Part shown: piece by piece, positions 1-9,700 of the stretch
Layout: each line of letters starts with the position of its first letter
How positions within the stretch are numbered: position 1 is the stretch's first letter
Assembly (NCBI GenBank): GCA_003956705.1
Contig: QZCP01000568.1
Location: 62,001 to 126,000 of the forward strand
Length of the DNA stretch: 64,000 bases
From: Brevipalpus yothersi
Lineage: Eukaryota > Arthropoda > Arachnida > Trombidiformes > Tenuipalpidae
Reading direction: 5' to 3'
Translations under genes and position numbers: made by a program
Notes under the pieces: model-generated
Told to the model about the DNA's origin: nothing
What the model saw: the letters and a program-made list of their open reading frames with translations, nothing else
The model's database searches: none

Positions 1-432
1 GACGAGAGAAAGAGAAGAAGAAAGAGAAAGAGAATGATTCAAACTGTGTCTACTCATCATCATCATCATTCGTACGTAAAATAAGGTGTGTGTGTGTTTA
101 TGGTTGAGGCTGACTGATAAACTTGGGATTCATCTTTCATTTGGGATTCGCTTTGAAGCATCACTTGGTTTTGAATTTGAATTTTTTCTCCTTCTTCATC
201 TCCTTCTTCTTCTTTTTGGTATCAACCAAGACCTATCCCACGGTGAGAAGATTTAACTTTACTTGGTAAACTACCCACACTCATTTCAATTTATTCCACG
301 TTTATTATACGGACACACACACATTACATTCATCTACCTGCTCGGGTGCCAAAATCTCTTTGTCTTCGCAATTTGGTTCGACTGACTGCCAATTGTCCTT
401 GTTCGACACACACATACATACACGTCGACATT
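1..432 (+). other. Upstream region and probable 5' UTR of PDCD6
   Basis: No gene is recognised here. The stretch starts with purine-rich GA DNA, carries a short (CAT)n run near 53-70 and a (TG)n run near 90, and leads without an obvious intron into the PDCD6 start. The PDCD6 frame stays open upstream to 346, but there is no ATG before 433, so this is treated as 5' UTR and promoter. Confidence 0.5.
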
Positions 433-1014
433 ATGTCCTATCCAAAACAACAAACATCAACATCGTCACATACACCACATCAACAACCCATCCAGATGCC
501 AAACAGCCAATGGCTTTATGATGTCTTCCGTCGAGTTGATCGAGATGGCTCAGGGGAAATCAATGCTGACGAACTTCAATCCGCTCTGTCCAATGGTACA
601 TGGAAACCGTTTAATCCTGAAACTGTTCGTATGATGATTGGTATGTTCGATCGTGATCACAGTGGGACCATAAATTATCAGGAATTCGCCCAATTGTGGA
701 AATATGTGACCGATTGGCTCAATTGTTTCCGAAGCTTCGATCGAGATGGCTCAGGCAATATTGATAAACATGAGCTTAAGCAGGCTCTCACCACATTTGG
801 CTATCGTTTGAGTGATAATTTTTACAATGTTGCCATTCGTAAATTTGATCGTAAGGGTGCTGGATCAATTTATTTCGATGATTTCATACAATTATGCGTG
901 TTACTTCAATCCCTTACTGCATCATTTCGTTACTACGACACCGATCAAGATGGAGTCATCACTATCAGATATGAGGATTTTCTCGAAATGGTGTTCAACG
1001 TCTGCATAGTGTAA
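433..1014 (+). CDS. PDCD6: Penta-EF-hand protein PDCD6 (ALG-2)
   Basis: This single-exon gene encodes 193 aa. The family is a calcium-dependent adaptor that binds ALIX, TSG101 and SEC31A in ESCRT and COPII trafficking (family knowledge). Five EF-hand loops are visible at about residues 36-47, 73-84, 103-114, 139-150 and 169-180. The first and third have strong DxDxSG loops. The fourth (DRKGAGSIYFDD) is degenerate and the fifth is the dimerisation hand. The segment FGYRLSD after EF3 keeps the Gly-Phe pair typical of the long ALG-2 isoform, which distinguishes it from peflin and sorcin. The N-terminus is short and Gln/Thr/Ser-rich, as in ALG-2, rather than the long Gly/Pro tail of peflin. The start is the first ATG, since upstream codons in frame offer only GTG. 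It converges with MRPL37. Confidence 0.95.
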   Translation: MSYPKQQTSTSSHTPHQQPIQMPNSQWLYDVFRRVDRDGSGEINADELQSALSNGTWKPFNPETVRMMIGMFDRDHSGTINYQEFAQLWKYVTDWLNCFRSFDRDGSGNIDKHELKQALTTFGYRLSDNFYNVAIRKFDRKGAGSIYFDDFIQLCVLLQSLTASFRYYDTDQDGVITIRYEDFLEMVFNVCIV

Positions 1015-1555
1015 TGCTCTCATTGTTATCATGAGATTCTAAACACATGATACCAGCTGAAATTCAAAAGCAAAAACCTCCCCTCAATTCTATGGAAAAG
1101 TGACAAATTTATCTCTTCTTCTCTCTATCTCTCTCTCTTTGTCTTTCTCTTGTATATTTATGTATGGTTTAAGGTGGCCAAATCAATTATCCAGTTAAAA
1201 GAGGTGAAGAGAAAAAGAGCATCTTTTTTATAACTCTTGATACACTTTACGATTTTGACACTTACATTGATTAACTTGAGTATCGAACAAGTCATACTGT
1301 AACATGTATACGGGAATGTTCTCTTTCTAATTACCATTACTTTACATCCAATTTGATTGTAACATGAATCTTTTTGTCACCTTGAGATGAGTTCATGAAT
1401 TCTAGCTAAAAAAAATTTCGTTATGATGAACAACTTTCTCGTATTTTGTTCCTGAGATTGGTTCACTTGGTCTCAAGAGGACTCTGACAGGCCAAAGGGA
1501 TCGCGAACATAGTACTAGAGACATTAGATTTGGGATGAGTTTTGATAAAATATGA
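1015..1555. other. Intergenic region between convergent PDCD6 and MRPL37
   Basis: Holds the PDCD6 3' UTR and a pyrimidine-rich CT patch near 1110-1150. The minus-strand MRPL37 transcript probably ends near 1530-1550, because its poly(A) signal overlaps its stop codon. No other gene is seen. Confidence 0.5.
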
Positions 1556-1561
1556 TTTATT
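1556..1561 (-). terminator. MRPL37 poly(A) signal overlapping the stop codon
   Basis: On the minus strand AATAAA occupies 1561-1556, and the MRPL37 stop TAA is its internal TAA (1559-1557). If used, cleavage 10-30 nt downstream gives an extremely short 3' UTR. Confidence 0.5.
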
Positions 1562-3072
1562 GAACATTAATGCTTGCCTCTTTAGGCTGCTCTTCGATTT
1601 TTTTATACAAATCGGGATTAATTTTATTGTGGGCCCCAAAAAGATTGAGAGCAATAACTTTCTTGAGAATCAATTCTTTGTCATCATTAATACTGAATGC
1701 GCCGTCCAGCCATACTTGATTTTTTACATTAGAGTCGAACCTTGTGGTGTTTAATTGGAAACTAGCAAAACTCATTTTCATTTTAGATGAATTTACGTCG
1801 ACACAATTGATTAGAATAGGATTTGTGAGATCAACATAGTTGAGGGGATCTTTCCAATCATCCCAATTGCCATACCATCGTCGGAACTGAGCAGCTGAGT
1901 AGCCATAACAGAACATAACATTTCTGGAAGTATGGAGAGGGGGAAAACGATTAGAAACAATAGTGATGAAGAGAATCAGAAAAACTTACCTTCCTTTAGC
2001 CATTCTGTCTGGTAAAGGTTTATGTCTTATTGCACAATCTGATAAATATATGGTGTGAATTTGGTCATCAATCGGAGTTGACATCACGTATTTCTCTGGC
2101 CACAGATGAGTAGGATCAAAACATATTTCCCAATTAACAGGATGAATATCTACGAGATTTTCATCCTCTGTTGTGGATGGATCTTTGAAAATTTGTACAG
2201 GATTATCAGATGGTAAACAAAATGAGTTTCTTCCTCGTCTTGATAAGGTAAGAAAGTCGCACCAGAGATCTAGTATACAGCGTCGACTTTCACGTTCAAA
2301 AGGGAAAATGCATTCAGGATTATTTAATCGCCTCCTATCTATCATTCTATTATTTTTACATATATGTAAATTAGCTGCTTCATAGAAAGCGTTCAAAATA
2401 TTGGTCTCTTTCCTGGTAACTGGAACGCCGGCAATCTTTGGTGGTGTTTTTGAGATGAAAGGAAACTCTTTGATAGGAGGCAGTTTACTCATCATCCCGT
2501 CTGTGTGGATAGCAAATCTCAGCTTACGATCCAAAAAGTCTAAAATGCTTTGATCAAGACTCACAGTCTCTTCAATGGCAGCTATGTCTTGAGGCAGTTC
2601 TTCGCCTTCAAGAATTGTGTTAGTAAAATTGAGAGCCCCTTTGAAGCCTTCCCACTGTTTGGTACTCCGATCAAATACATAGGCAACCTCCTTCTTATAG
2701 TATGGATCATCAGGTTCTCCTTGATGGTGGAAAATGAGAAGGCATATTTAAATTTTGAATCATGAATATGAACCATCAACACTACTCACCTTCCACAAAC
2801 TTCTTCTCATATGGCCAAACTAATTCTGCTTCATAATTCAGCAACTTCTCATCATTCAACCACTTCGCAGCATCCACAACCTCAGTGTCTTCACTTGGCA
2901 ATTCAACTGGCAATTGAGTTACTTCACGCTTTCTTTCAACATACCACTTTCTTCTCCACACTTTAAACCAACTTGGATTAACTTTTCGCCGATCATGCAA
3001 TCGATCCCACTTCTTGTCGAAGAAGTACATTTTCGGATGACGATAGCCGAACAAAACCTTTGTCAACCTCAT
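1557..3072 (-). CDS. MRPL37: Mitochondrial large-subunit ribosomal protein mL37
   Basis: Three exons on the minus strand join as 3072-2790, 2719-1990 and 1923-1557, giving 459 aa (human MRPL37 is 423). Both introns are 66-70 bp with GGTGAG/GGTAAG donors and AAG/CAG acceptors, and the phases match. The C-terminal exon contains FQLNTT followed by a region resembling human MRPL37 (NQVWLDG versus NLAWVDS). The preceding MFCYGYSAAQ aligns with the human MILFAFGSALAQ block. The N-terminus is basic and rich in Trp and Lys, which fits mitochondrial import and rRNA contact. The protein is a structural part of the mitoribosome large subunit. The start ATG at 3072 opens with the basic stretch MRLTKVLFGYRHPK. 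There is no sign of breakage. Confidence 0.9.
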
Positions 3073-3426
3073 TGTATCACCTCTTGTTCCCTTTCAATTA
3101 ACTTTTCCGAATCAAAATTAAATTAAATTATCATACTTAAAAAGATGAAAACTTTGATAATGCAAAACCGAACATAAACATTTTCAATTGAAACATGTTT
3201 ACTTTTGAAAAGCATGTTTTATAAGATGCGCGCTCAGTTTGAAAATGTGATGATGAAAACCGGGAAAACTTTGTTTTTACTTAAACATGCTAAAATCGAT
3301 TTAATCAAGAATATACAACATGTAAATATCCCTGAATGATGATGGAAGATAAGCACATTGATGATTGGATTGTGTATTGGCGATAATTTTGAAAACTGAT
3401 CTCAATTGTTCACTCTCCAGAGGCTA
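3073..3426 (-). other. MRPL37 upstream region
   Basis: AT-rich spacer between the start of MRPL37 and the end of the secreted-protein gene, both on the minus strand. It should hold the MRPL37 promoter and the 3' UTR of the neighbour. I see no clear TATA box and no other gene. Confidence 0.4.
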
Positions 3427-3976
3427 TTAAGCAGAATTTTTGACCACATTTACGCAAACAATCGATGAATCACATGAATTGACTACTCTTCCAGCTTTGA
3501 GAATCTTTCTTCTGAATGTATGAAGATGCTTACGAGCTCCAAGAAGAAATCTTGATGATGTACGTTTGACTCGGTTTGATGATGATGTACGCTTAACTCG
3601 ACGATTTTTGAGAGCTTTTCTTTGATTGCCAATTGATTTTCGGATCGGATTTTGTGAAGAATTTACCCTGGAGAGTGAGAACATACGATCAAATTGCGAA
3701 CAAAATTTGAAATGGATAGAATAACAATACTTACAATTGATTTTTGTTGATCCGATTAGAATTGGAGCCATCCCACAAAAAATTGAATCGAAGAAAATCT
3801 ATATTAGAGACAACAATCCTTCCCTCAAAATGAGTGTATGTAGTAGTTGTGTTCTCTTCATCAGATGGATCGACAACATCGTAAGAATAACTGTCAGACC
3901 GATTGAAATTTGCTCCATAAATACAAGGCAAGAATGTTAATGGAAGCACAAGTACAAACCATAGAAGAAGACCCAT
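3427..3976 (-). CDS. Secreted basic protein with dibasic sites (possible prohormone)
   Basis: Two exons on the minus strand (3976-3735 and 3667-3427) encode 160 aa with a consistent phase-2 join (donor GTAAGT, acceptor CCAG). Residues 1 to about 21 form a classic signal peptide ending near CIYG-A. An acidic, Thr-rich segment follows (DPSDEENTTTTY). The second half is strongly basic and has a tandem motif RVKRTSS twice, each with a Lys-Arg dibasic site, then further RK and RRK sites. The C-terminus has two Cys in NSCDSSIVC. A signal peptide, an acidic spacer, dibasic sites and a terminal Cys pair are a layout seen in peptide-hormone precursors. I recognise no family, however, and a secreted structural or antimicrobial protein is equally possible. 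A TTAAATAG TATA-like element lies on the minus strand at 4085-4078. Confidence 0.7.
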
Positions 3977-4339
3977 TCCGTAATAGAGAAGTTAATCAAC
4001 TCCTCAAAATCTATGGTAACCACCACCAGTGTTCGATGGATACGTGATATGTGGGGCTTGATGGAATCTAAATCAATCTATTTAAGTGTCCTTGCAGGTT
4101 GACCTCTCGAGAGACAGAGAGAAGTTAATCGAAAATTTTGTGAAACCTCTTCAGAGATGGTTTTAACCAGTTTAGATGGATTAGATGTGGAATTTTTTTC
4201 TCTGATCCTTCAAGGCCACAGAAAAATGGAACGAATAAGGTAGAGATGAAGAAGGACACACAATCCGACCATCTTTAAGTGAAACTCTCTAATGCCTCAT
4301 ATTTTGACTGTTGTTTGTATTGGATATTTTGAGAATTTT
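3977..4339 (-). other. Spacer with TATA-like element
   Basis: Promoter region of the secreted protein, with TTAAATAG at 4085-4078 on the minus strand about 100 nt before its ATG, and the 3' UTR of LCMT1. No other gene is seen. Confidence 0.4.
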
Positions 4340-5305
4340 CTAATCTTCACAAAAACCAATTCGCAGATCAGGAAGACCTTTACTTGCCACTACCAAACAA
4401 TAGTGTTTTAAAAGTTGTTCAAGCAAGTTAGCTTCATCCAAAAATTCAATCTTCTCAACACGTCTGATTTCTTCTTCGGGAACTTTGTAGCGATATATGT
4501 GATGCATGTCCCATGCCTTAACATTTTCCCAATCACTGTTCATGAATCGACTCTTTTGAGTGTCTAAACTTCGACATGATTCCAGATCAAGTAGCTCACA
4601 AGCTCTTTGCTTCAAATTTTCCACCATTATTTGTCCAAAACGATCAAATATATCCACTTGCTCATAATTAATGAATACAGTATGGTTAAAATGAGATGAT
4701 ATCCAGGAAAGAATGTTATTACTTTCCTTCACATCCATGTAAATGAGTACACATTCGGATAAGAAGAGTGTTGGAACACTTGATTCTAAGCCACAATCGT
4801 GGAGTAATTTTTTCTCAAAATCATCTTTCCTTCTCAAATCACAATCAATCAAGTGGTACACATTCGAATGAAGTTCCAGTGAATTAAATTTAATATCATC
4901 ACCAAGTGCTCTCAAAAGTTTACTCTTATGACGAATGTGCATCACTTTACGACTTGTTGTGCCAGGCAGATCAAGATCAACAAATGATCGTATACACTTG
5001 AAATTTTTACTCTCATGTAGACGCCAAAATAATGTATCAAAACCACAGCCAAGATTAACAATTTGACACTGTTGTCCAACCCTATTAACATGATCGAGAA
5101 ACTGTTCGATGACCTGATGAACTGAATATACACGAACAAAGTAGCCTCGATTGATTTCCGGTGTTTTTCGCTCCACTCTCGGTGATCCTCGTGCAAACAG
5201 ATCGATGTATTCATCTGACCAGTAGCCCATTTTGACTGCACACCGTTTACAATTGGTACAATCATCATTTGTCATCATAATACCATCATCACCACCGATC
5301 ATCAT
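4340..5305 (-). CDS. LCMT1: Leucine carboxyl methyltransferase 1
   Basis: A single-exon gene encoding 321 aa. It methylates the C-terminal leucine carboxylate of the PP2A catalytic subunit using S-adenosylmethionine, which controls PP2A holoenzyme assembly in the cytosol (family knowledge). The conserved block KTPEINRGYF at residues 48-57 and the SAM-binding loop NLGCGFDT at 84-91 are intact. Further family signatures are LSECVLIYM, FINYEQV, DRFGQIM and the C-terminal FLDEANLLEQLLKHYCL. The start is the ATG at 5305, giving MMIGG, because it leads into CKRCAVKMGYWSDEYI, which aligns with human LCMT1 near its N-terminus. The frame stays open upstream to about 5404 but has no ATG there. The paralogue LCMT2/TYW4 would carry a long C-terminal kelch region, which is absent. 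Confidence 0.94.
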   Translation of the reverse strand: MMIGGDDGIMMTNDDCTNCKRCAVKMGYWSDEYIDLFARGSPRVERKTPEINRGYFVRVYSVHQVIEQFLDHVNRVGQQCQIVNLGCGFDTLFWRLHESKNFKCIRSFVDLDLPGTTSRKVMHIRHKSKLLRALGDDIKFNSLELHSNVYHLIDCDLRRKDDFEKKLLHDCGLESSVPTLFLSECVLIYMDVKESNNILSWISSHFNHTVFINYEQVDIFDRFGQIMVENLKQRACELLDLESCRSLDTQKSRFMNSDWENVKAWDMHHIYRYKVPEEEIRRVEKIEFLDEANLLEQLLKHYCLVVASKGLPDLRIGFCED

Positions 5306-5592
5306 GTTGATTGGATGGAAAAACAGACACACACTTTCCAGCGATTTACTTGAACACAAACCTCTTGAAAACAAGCAATAAAAAGCGAGAAAAAAACGTA
5401 TCAAAAAGATGACTGTTAACTCTTATTAATTCAAAATGATAACTGCAAAATGAATCTTTTCTCATTCACTCGAATAAAAATCAGATCATGTTATGTAATC
5501 ATTTACTGTGTAATTGACCTTTATCAAACACAACAGATTGCATAGAAAGGCAATTTTGTATTGTAATCACAATTGATGATCACGAAGATTCA

Positions 5593-5608
5593 TCTCGATA
5601 TATCGAGA
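5593..5608. promoter_or_regulatory. 16-bp perfect palindrome upstream of LCMT1
   Basis: TCTCGATATATCGAGA reads identically on both strands. Its half-site TATCGA resembles the DRE core of arthropod housekeeping promoters. It lies about 290 bp upstream of the LCMT1 ATG. That it binds a factor is inference. Confidence 0.35.
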
Positions 5609-5620
5609 CCAGTCAGTAAG

Positions 5621-5634
5621 AGTCGCCATCTTTT
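5621..5634 (-). promoter_or_regulatory. YY1/initiator-like AAGATGGCG element
   Basis: The minus strand reads AAAAGATGGCGACT, close to the AAGATGGCGGC motif found at start sites of many housekeeping genes. It is oriented towards LCMT1 and 316 bp from its ATG, so it may mark an LCMT1 transcription start. Confidence 0.35.
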
Positions 5635-5662
5635 CAATTGGACTGGGAAAAGTTCAACTAAG

Positions 5663-5716
5663 TTCTAGAATTCTTCGAATTCTCACGAATTTCATGAATT
5701 TCATGAATTTCATGAA
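5663..5716. repeat. TTCnnGAA cluster with a 9-bp tandem repeat
   Basis: TTCTAGAA at 5663-5670 is followed by three TTCATGAA palindromes at 5691-5698, 5700-5707 and 5709-5716, repeating every 9 bp. TTCnnGAA is the inverted unit of the heat-shock element, but the classic element repeats every 10 bp. Confidence 0.6.
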
Positions 5717-6374
5717 TTTTCAATCATTGATAAGCATTTTTTTTCGAATCAAATCGAGTGAGTAGAGATAAAATTGATATTGTTCTTTTTTGATGAGCTA
5801 TCTCTTGCTTTTTGGTTAACTTTTCACTTTGGCCGCTGTATGAACAAGATACGAAAGGTTTGATAAAGCGAAATTCTTGAACTAAAACTTTTTCCAGCCT
5901 CAGATTAAAACACTTTCTTTGAAGAGTGATCATAAAAGTTCAGAGAATGGCTTGTGATCAAATGATTTGATGCGGCTTAATTGGAGAGAAAAGTCATTTT
6001 GTTTCGATGTGAATGTCGATGAGTTATAACTCATTTATTGGTGTCAACATATTTTCGATTAAAAATCAATTCGATCTTGCAGAGTTTTGACAATGTTAAT
6101 GGATTTAAAATTGCATTTTTTTCATGTGGAGAACAGAGTGTTCATAAAACTTTGTCTCATTTTCGATTCTTTTCTTCCTTGCATTGATGAAAAATAAAAT
6201 TGCTCATGATAAGGATATCCAGAATATTTCGAACAAGTGTATATACCGTATTTTGGAGGAATTTGTCTGTCTAAGATAAAACGATAAAACAACAAGAGGA
6301 ATGTGCGATCCATGTAATATGTGATATCTGCTTGTAAAAGGAGTATTCAGTATTCAGTATTATTGGAGAGAGAA

Positions 6375-7844
6375 TTAAAAGTAAGCAGGATGTTCCATTA
6401 TTCCATAGTATCGACCATTATATATCACTCCTATTTCGCGAAGAACTTCACCTCGAATAGTGGCTTTGATAATCCAATTATAACAATCTTGACTTTCTTT
6501 TTCACGCTCCAATTTATCAACATCAACAATTTTCGAACTTAATCGATCCAAAATAGTTCCTATATCTTTCAAACTTAAATGACGATCTTGATCAACAGAC
6601 AACTGGTCAACTAGTAATAAAAATCTTTCCGATAATTGTTCATCATCACGCTCGGTAGTATCTGTTTCAGAATCCTCTGAATTATTGCTCATCCTTCTTA
6701 TATCTGCATCCACAAATCTGACATGCTGGATTCCTTTCGTTGAGCCTCTCTTGATTCCAGGATGACCTCCAAGAACGGGAACACTTATAGTTATGGGTCC
6801 TTCTGGAATCGGTGAAGTGGCCACAGATCTAGCAGTCTGAGGATAGAAGAAAAAAGTGTTAAAATGAGATGATTTACACTGATTATTATCATTAAATTCT
6901 CCAGGCTTGAATATAATTCTCCTTCAACTTACTTTGACGTGAAAAGCTGAACAATGAAAATCACATTTCGAATGATCATGAACTGGACTAGCAAATTGAG
7001 CGGTTTCTCGTACAGTATCTGAATCATCTTCATCATCCTCCTCATCTTCCTCTAAACCCAATTTTCGAACACTTCTTCGGGTCGAATGAGTGTCTGCATG
7101 AATTTGTTTTGGCAGTGTTTGTGATTCAACCACATCTGATGATGATCTCATCGAATTGAGACCATCTAATACTAAATTGGCACGATAACTAGTACTTGAA
7201 CTTTTCTGTTGATTCAGAAAAGTTGCTGTTGAGCTGGTAGCTGGTGAAACTTTTTGAGCACTGGTCGTCTGACCATCCACCGATACCACTTCCAATTTCC
7301 ATGGTGGTTCTCCTCTCTTCAGAACAATTGGTGGCTCTCGATTGTCAAGATGAAGAACAACTGTAACATTGCCAGGAAAGCCACTGATTGCTAGAATGTA
7401 CAAGAAAAGGTATCTCTTTAATAATCAAAGAATAGACAGTTAGAGCAAGGAAATTCTAACAATCGGAGGAAAATCTTCTTTAGATAAAGTAAAGTTTAGA
7501 ATTTGGAATACTGAAGTAATATTTTCGCTAGAATACTGAGATAAATTAACGGATTAAATCTGATTTTTACCTGTTTTCAGTGCTTCAACACCGGCCGGCA
7601 GCCATCGTTCATCAGTTCTAAGGAGAAGGAAAACTGTATCTTTATCAGCCAATTGGAAACATTTTTCATCTTCAATCTCTGTCCCATCAGAGTCCAGGAC
7701 CAGCTTAAGTTCATCAGCTTGGCAGGATTCATAGCCCAACTTTTGAGCTCCTTTTGTTCTTAGCTCATTTAAATTCGAAGCGATCACAGATTTACGGATC
7801 TCACGATCACAAGACCACACTTTATATGACTTTTCTGCATCCAT
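6375..7844 (-). CDS. CIDE-N domain protein, DFF45/DREP family
   Basis: Three exons on the minus strand (7844-7571, 7390-6933 and 6836-6375) give 397 aa with consistent phases. Residues 6 to about 82 form a CIDE-N domain: it opens with YKVWSCDREIRKSV and contains LVLDSDGTEIEDE and DTVFLLLRTDERW. The middle is Ser-rich and low in complexity, with a strongly acidic run (about residues 165-180). A Cys/His-containing patch (KCDFHCSAFHVK) lies at the exon 2/3 border and a helical, well-structured C-terminus (about 300-397) ends in IMEHPAYF. CIDE-N proteins pair through acidic and basic faces and regulate the apoptotic nuclease DFF40/CAD or, in CIDE relatives, lipid droplets. Whether this is the ICAD orthologue (Drep1) or a Drep2/Drep3-type protein I cannot decide. 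The start at 7844 immediately precedes the domain. Confidence 0.82.
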
Positions 7845-8731
7845 CTGGGACTGAGTGGAGAGAAATTTTCTGGATTAGTTCACACAATGTTAAAATAGAT
7901 GAATTTTTATGTATCGGAATCTATTTACCAATATTGTCCAGCGGATTAGATTGGTTTGCTGATTAGGCAAAAAATTACACAGTATCAAACAAAAAAAGAT
8001 CGAAAATCGTGGATCCTAACAATCAAATCATTTTATGCTTCTTATAACTTTGAACCAAGTCCATTTGTTTGATTTCCATCGGATGATTCCTGAATTCAAA
8101 AGAGAATAGATGTCAATGGAAAAGCCTGGAAATTAAATAATATTCGAATTTTACCTACAGTATTTTAACCACTATCTATGTGCTGAGGTTCTCTTTGGGC
8201 AATCAATACAAGCTAAAATTATTCCAGATGAATTCAAATCAGTCATCCCAAAAAATACTTTCTCTTTCACTGTAACTTATGCCATTGCAGTCATACTTTT
8301 TGACAGGTAGTGCTCTTTGATTCGTTAGATCTGTTTTAATTGATGGGAATATAAAGAAAATGGATTGTTAAATGAACTTTTCCGGTAAAACAGGACACAT
8401 CAAGGTCGATGTAACAATCCAATTATGATGGGGAAAAACTTACCTTTGTGTAATAAAAAAATTATGAGGGTCACAAATTGATGATATAATGGAAGTGAAT
8501 GGATTTGATCATTTGATTTCAAGTGCAAAGAAAAAAATCTAATTAGCATTTAACTAAAAAATGCAATAATACAGCATATATTGAAAAGAGGTTATCCAGG
8601 GATGCACATATGTTTGCATTAAGCATATTGTAGAGTAATAATCAATGCAATATATTTAACAGAAAATTTCGTAATTACAAATCAAATAAATCATAGAAGA
8701 GCAACAAAATGAGCAAAAAAATAAAATCAAC
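7845..8731. other. Upstream region of the DREP-like gene
   Basis: AT-rich sequence with no convincing open frame. It should hold the promoter and 5' UTR of the DREP-like gene on the minus strand. There may be non-coding exons, but I cannot place them. Confidence 0.4.
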
Positions 8732-8986
8732 CTAAATTGGCTGTAAACTTGAAACTTTGTCCAAAACTAGAAGCATAATTATCACTAGAATAACATGAAA
8801 TATATATGTATATAAAAAGACTATCAACAATAGGGCTGATGATGTAAATGGAATGAGGCCAATGTTTGGGTGTTCGAGGTTGACATTGGCTTGGGTTTGG
8901 GGAGCATTTCGATGCTTCGCATGAACCCGGAAGCGTCCTGATCGATACACCTTGTGAGCCAGGCAATCGTCAGATGGAGGTGGCAT
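8732..8986 (-). CDS. Possible small single-pass membrane protein
   Basis: An ATG-started 84-codon frame on the minus strand. Residues 1-45 are polar and basic (MPPPSDDCLAHKVYRSGRF at the start). Residues about 46-77 form a long hydrophobic segment (LLLIVFLYTYIFHVILVIIM), followed by a short tail. The layout fits a small type III membrane protein, but two other frames on the same strand are also open here, and codon-level support is weak. No family is recognised. It could also be a chance frame or one exon of a spliced gene. Confidence 0.3.
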   Translation of the reverse strand: MPPPSDDCLAHKVYRSGRFRVHAKHRNAPQTQANVNLEHPNIGLIPFTSSALLLIVFLYTYIFHVILVIIMLLVLDKVSSLQPI

Positions 8987-9700
8987 TGAGTGAGGTGTCT
9001 GAGGTGGATGGGTGAGGAAAAAATTTTTGCACTAGAGAAATCATTTGCCAGTGGAAAATGTTGAGGGATCATTTTTGTTCGAGATATGTAATATTATGCA
9101 GATGATCTTTTTACCATGAATGATAGAGGCTGATGATATCATTTTCAATCAGAAAATATTGCCTCAAAACGATATGACGCATTTGCTACTTGGATACGGT
9201 TTTAAATGATTAAGCATTCGTTTACCAGATTTCCTGGTTAATGATACTCCATGATTTGGCTAGTTTAGCAATATTTTTACCCACAACATTCAAAGAGTTT
9301 GATTGTGAGAGTATGTGTGTGTGAGAGAAAGAAAATCGAACTGACTTTAGGTCATTGCTCTGTAACCTGTAACGGTTTATGCTGACCGTTTAGCAAGCTG
9401 ACCGTCGTGTTACCATTGTGGTCAGAGATGCTGTGATCAACCTCTGGAAAATTTTTCAATTCCCAAAATGCTGGCCAATAAGATCGATCCACGATGATGA
9501 CCAAATACTGATGCAATCCTTTTCTTTTCTCTCACAAAGTCAGTTACTTTTCACTTTTGTTTGCCAAAAGGCGCCACTTGATCTCAACTTTTTTTCATTA
9601 CATTACACACACAGCAAGTGATGACATTTATAAAGACTTTACCATTGGTTTGTTGGTTGTGTGATTATCTTAATTGTTAGTGATTGTGAAGGTGGCAATT
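8987..9700 (+). other. Erlin upstream region
   Basis: Non-coding spacer. TTTATAAA at 9627-9634, about 70 nt before the erlin ATG, is a good TATA-box candidate and would give a 5' UTR of about 40 nt. A short (GT)n patch lies near 9310. No other gene is seen. Confidence 0.45.

Larger units (their letters stand above)
5306..6374. other. Spacer between LCMT1 and the DREP-like gene
   Basis: About 1.07 kb. It holds the LCMT1 promoter, with three notable motifs listed separately, and the 3' end of the DREP-like gene. A 69-codon minus-strand open frame at 5933-5724 is basic and starts with ATG. I cannot match it to a family, and it may be chance. Confidence 0.4.

Noticed and set aside
1463..1754. 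Open frames on both strands over the last MRPL37 exon
   Set aside because: They are shadows of the MRPL37 coding frame, which is supported by homology.
9418..9621. 67-codon plus-strand frame before erlin
   Set aside because: It starts with GTG, has no domain and overlaps the TATA-box region of erlin.
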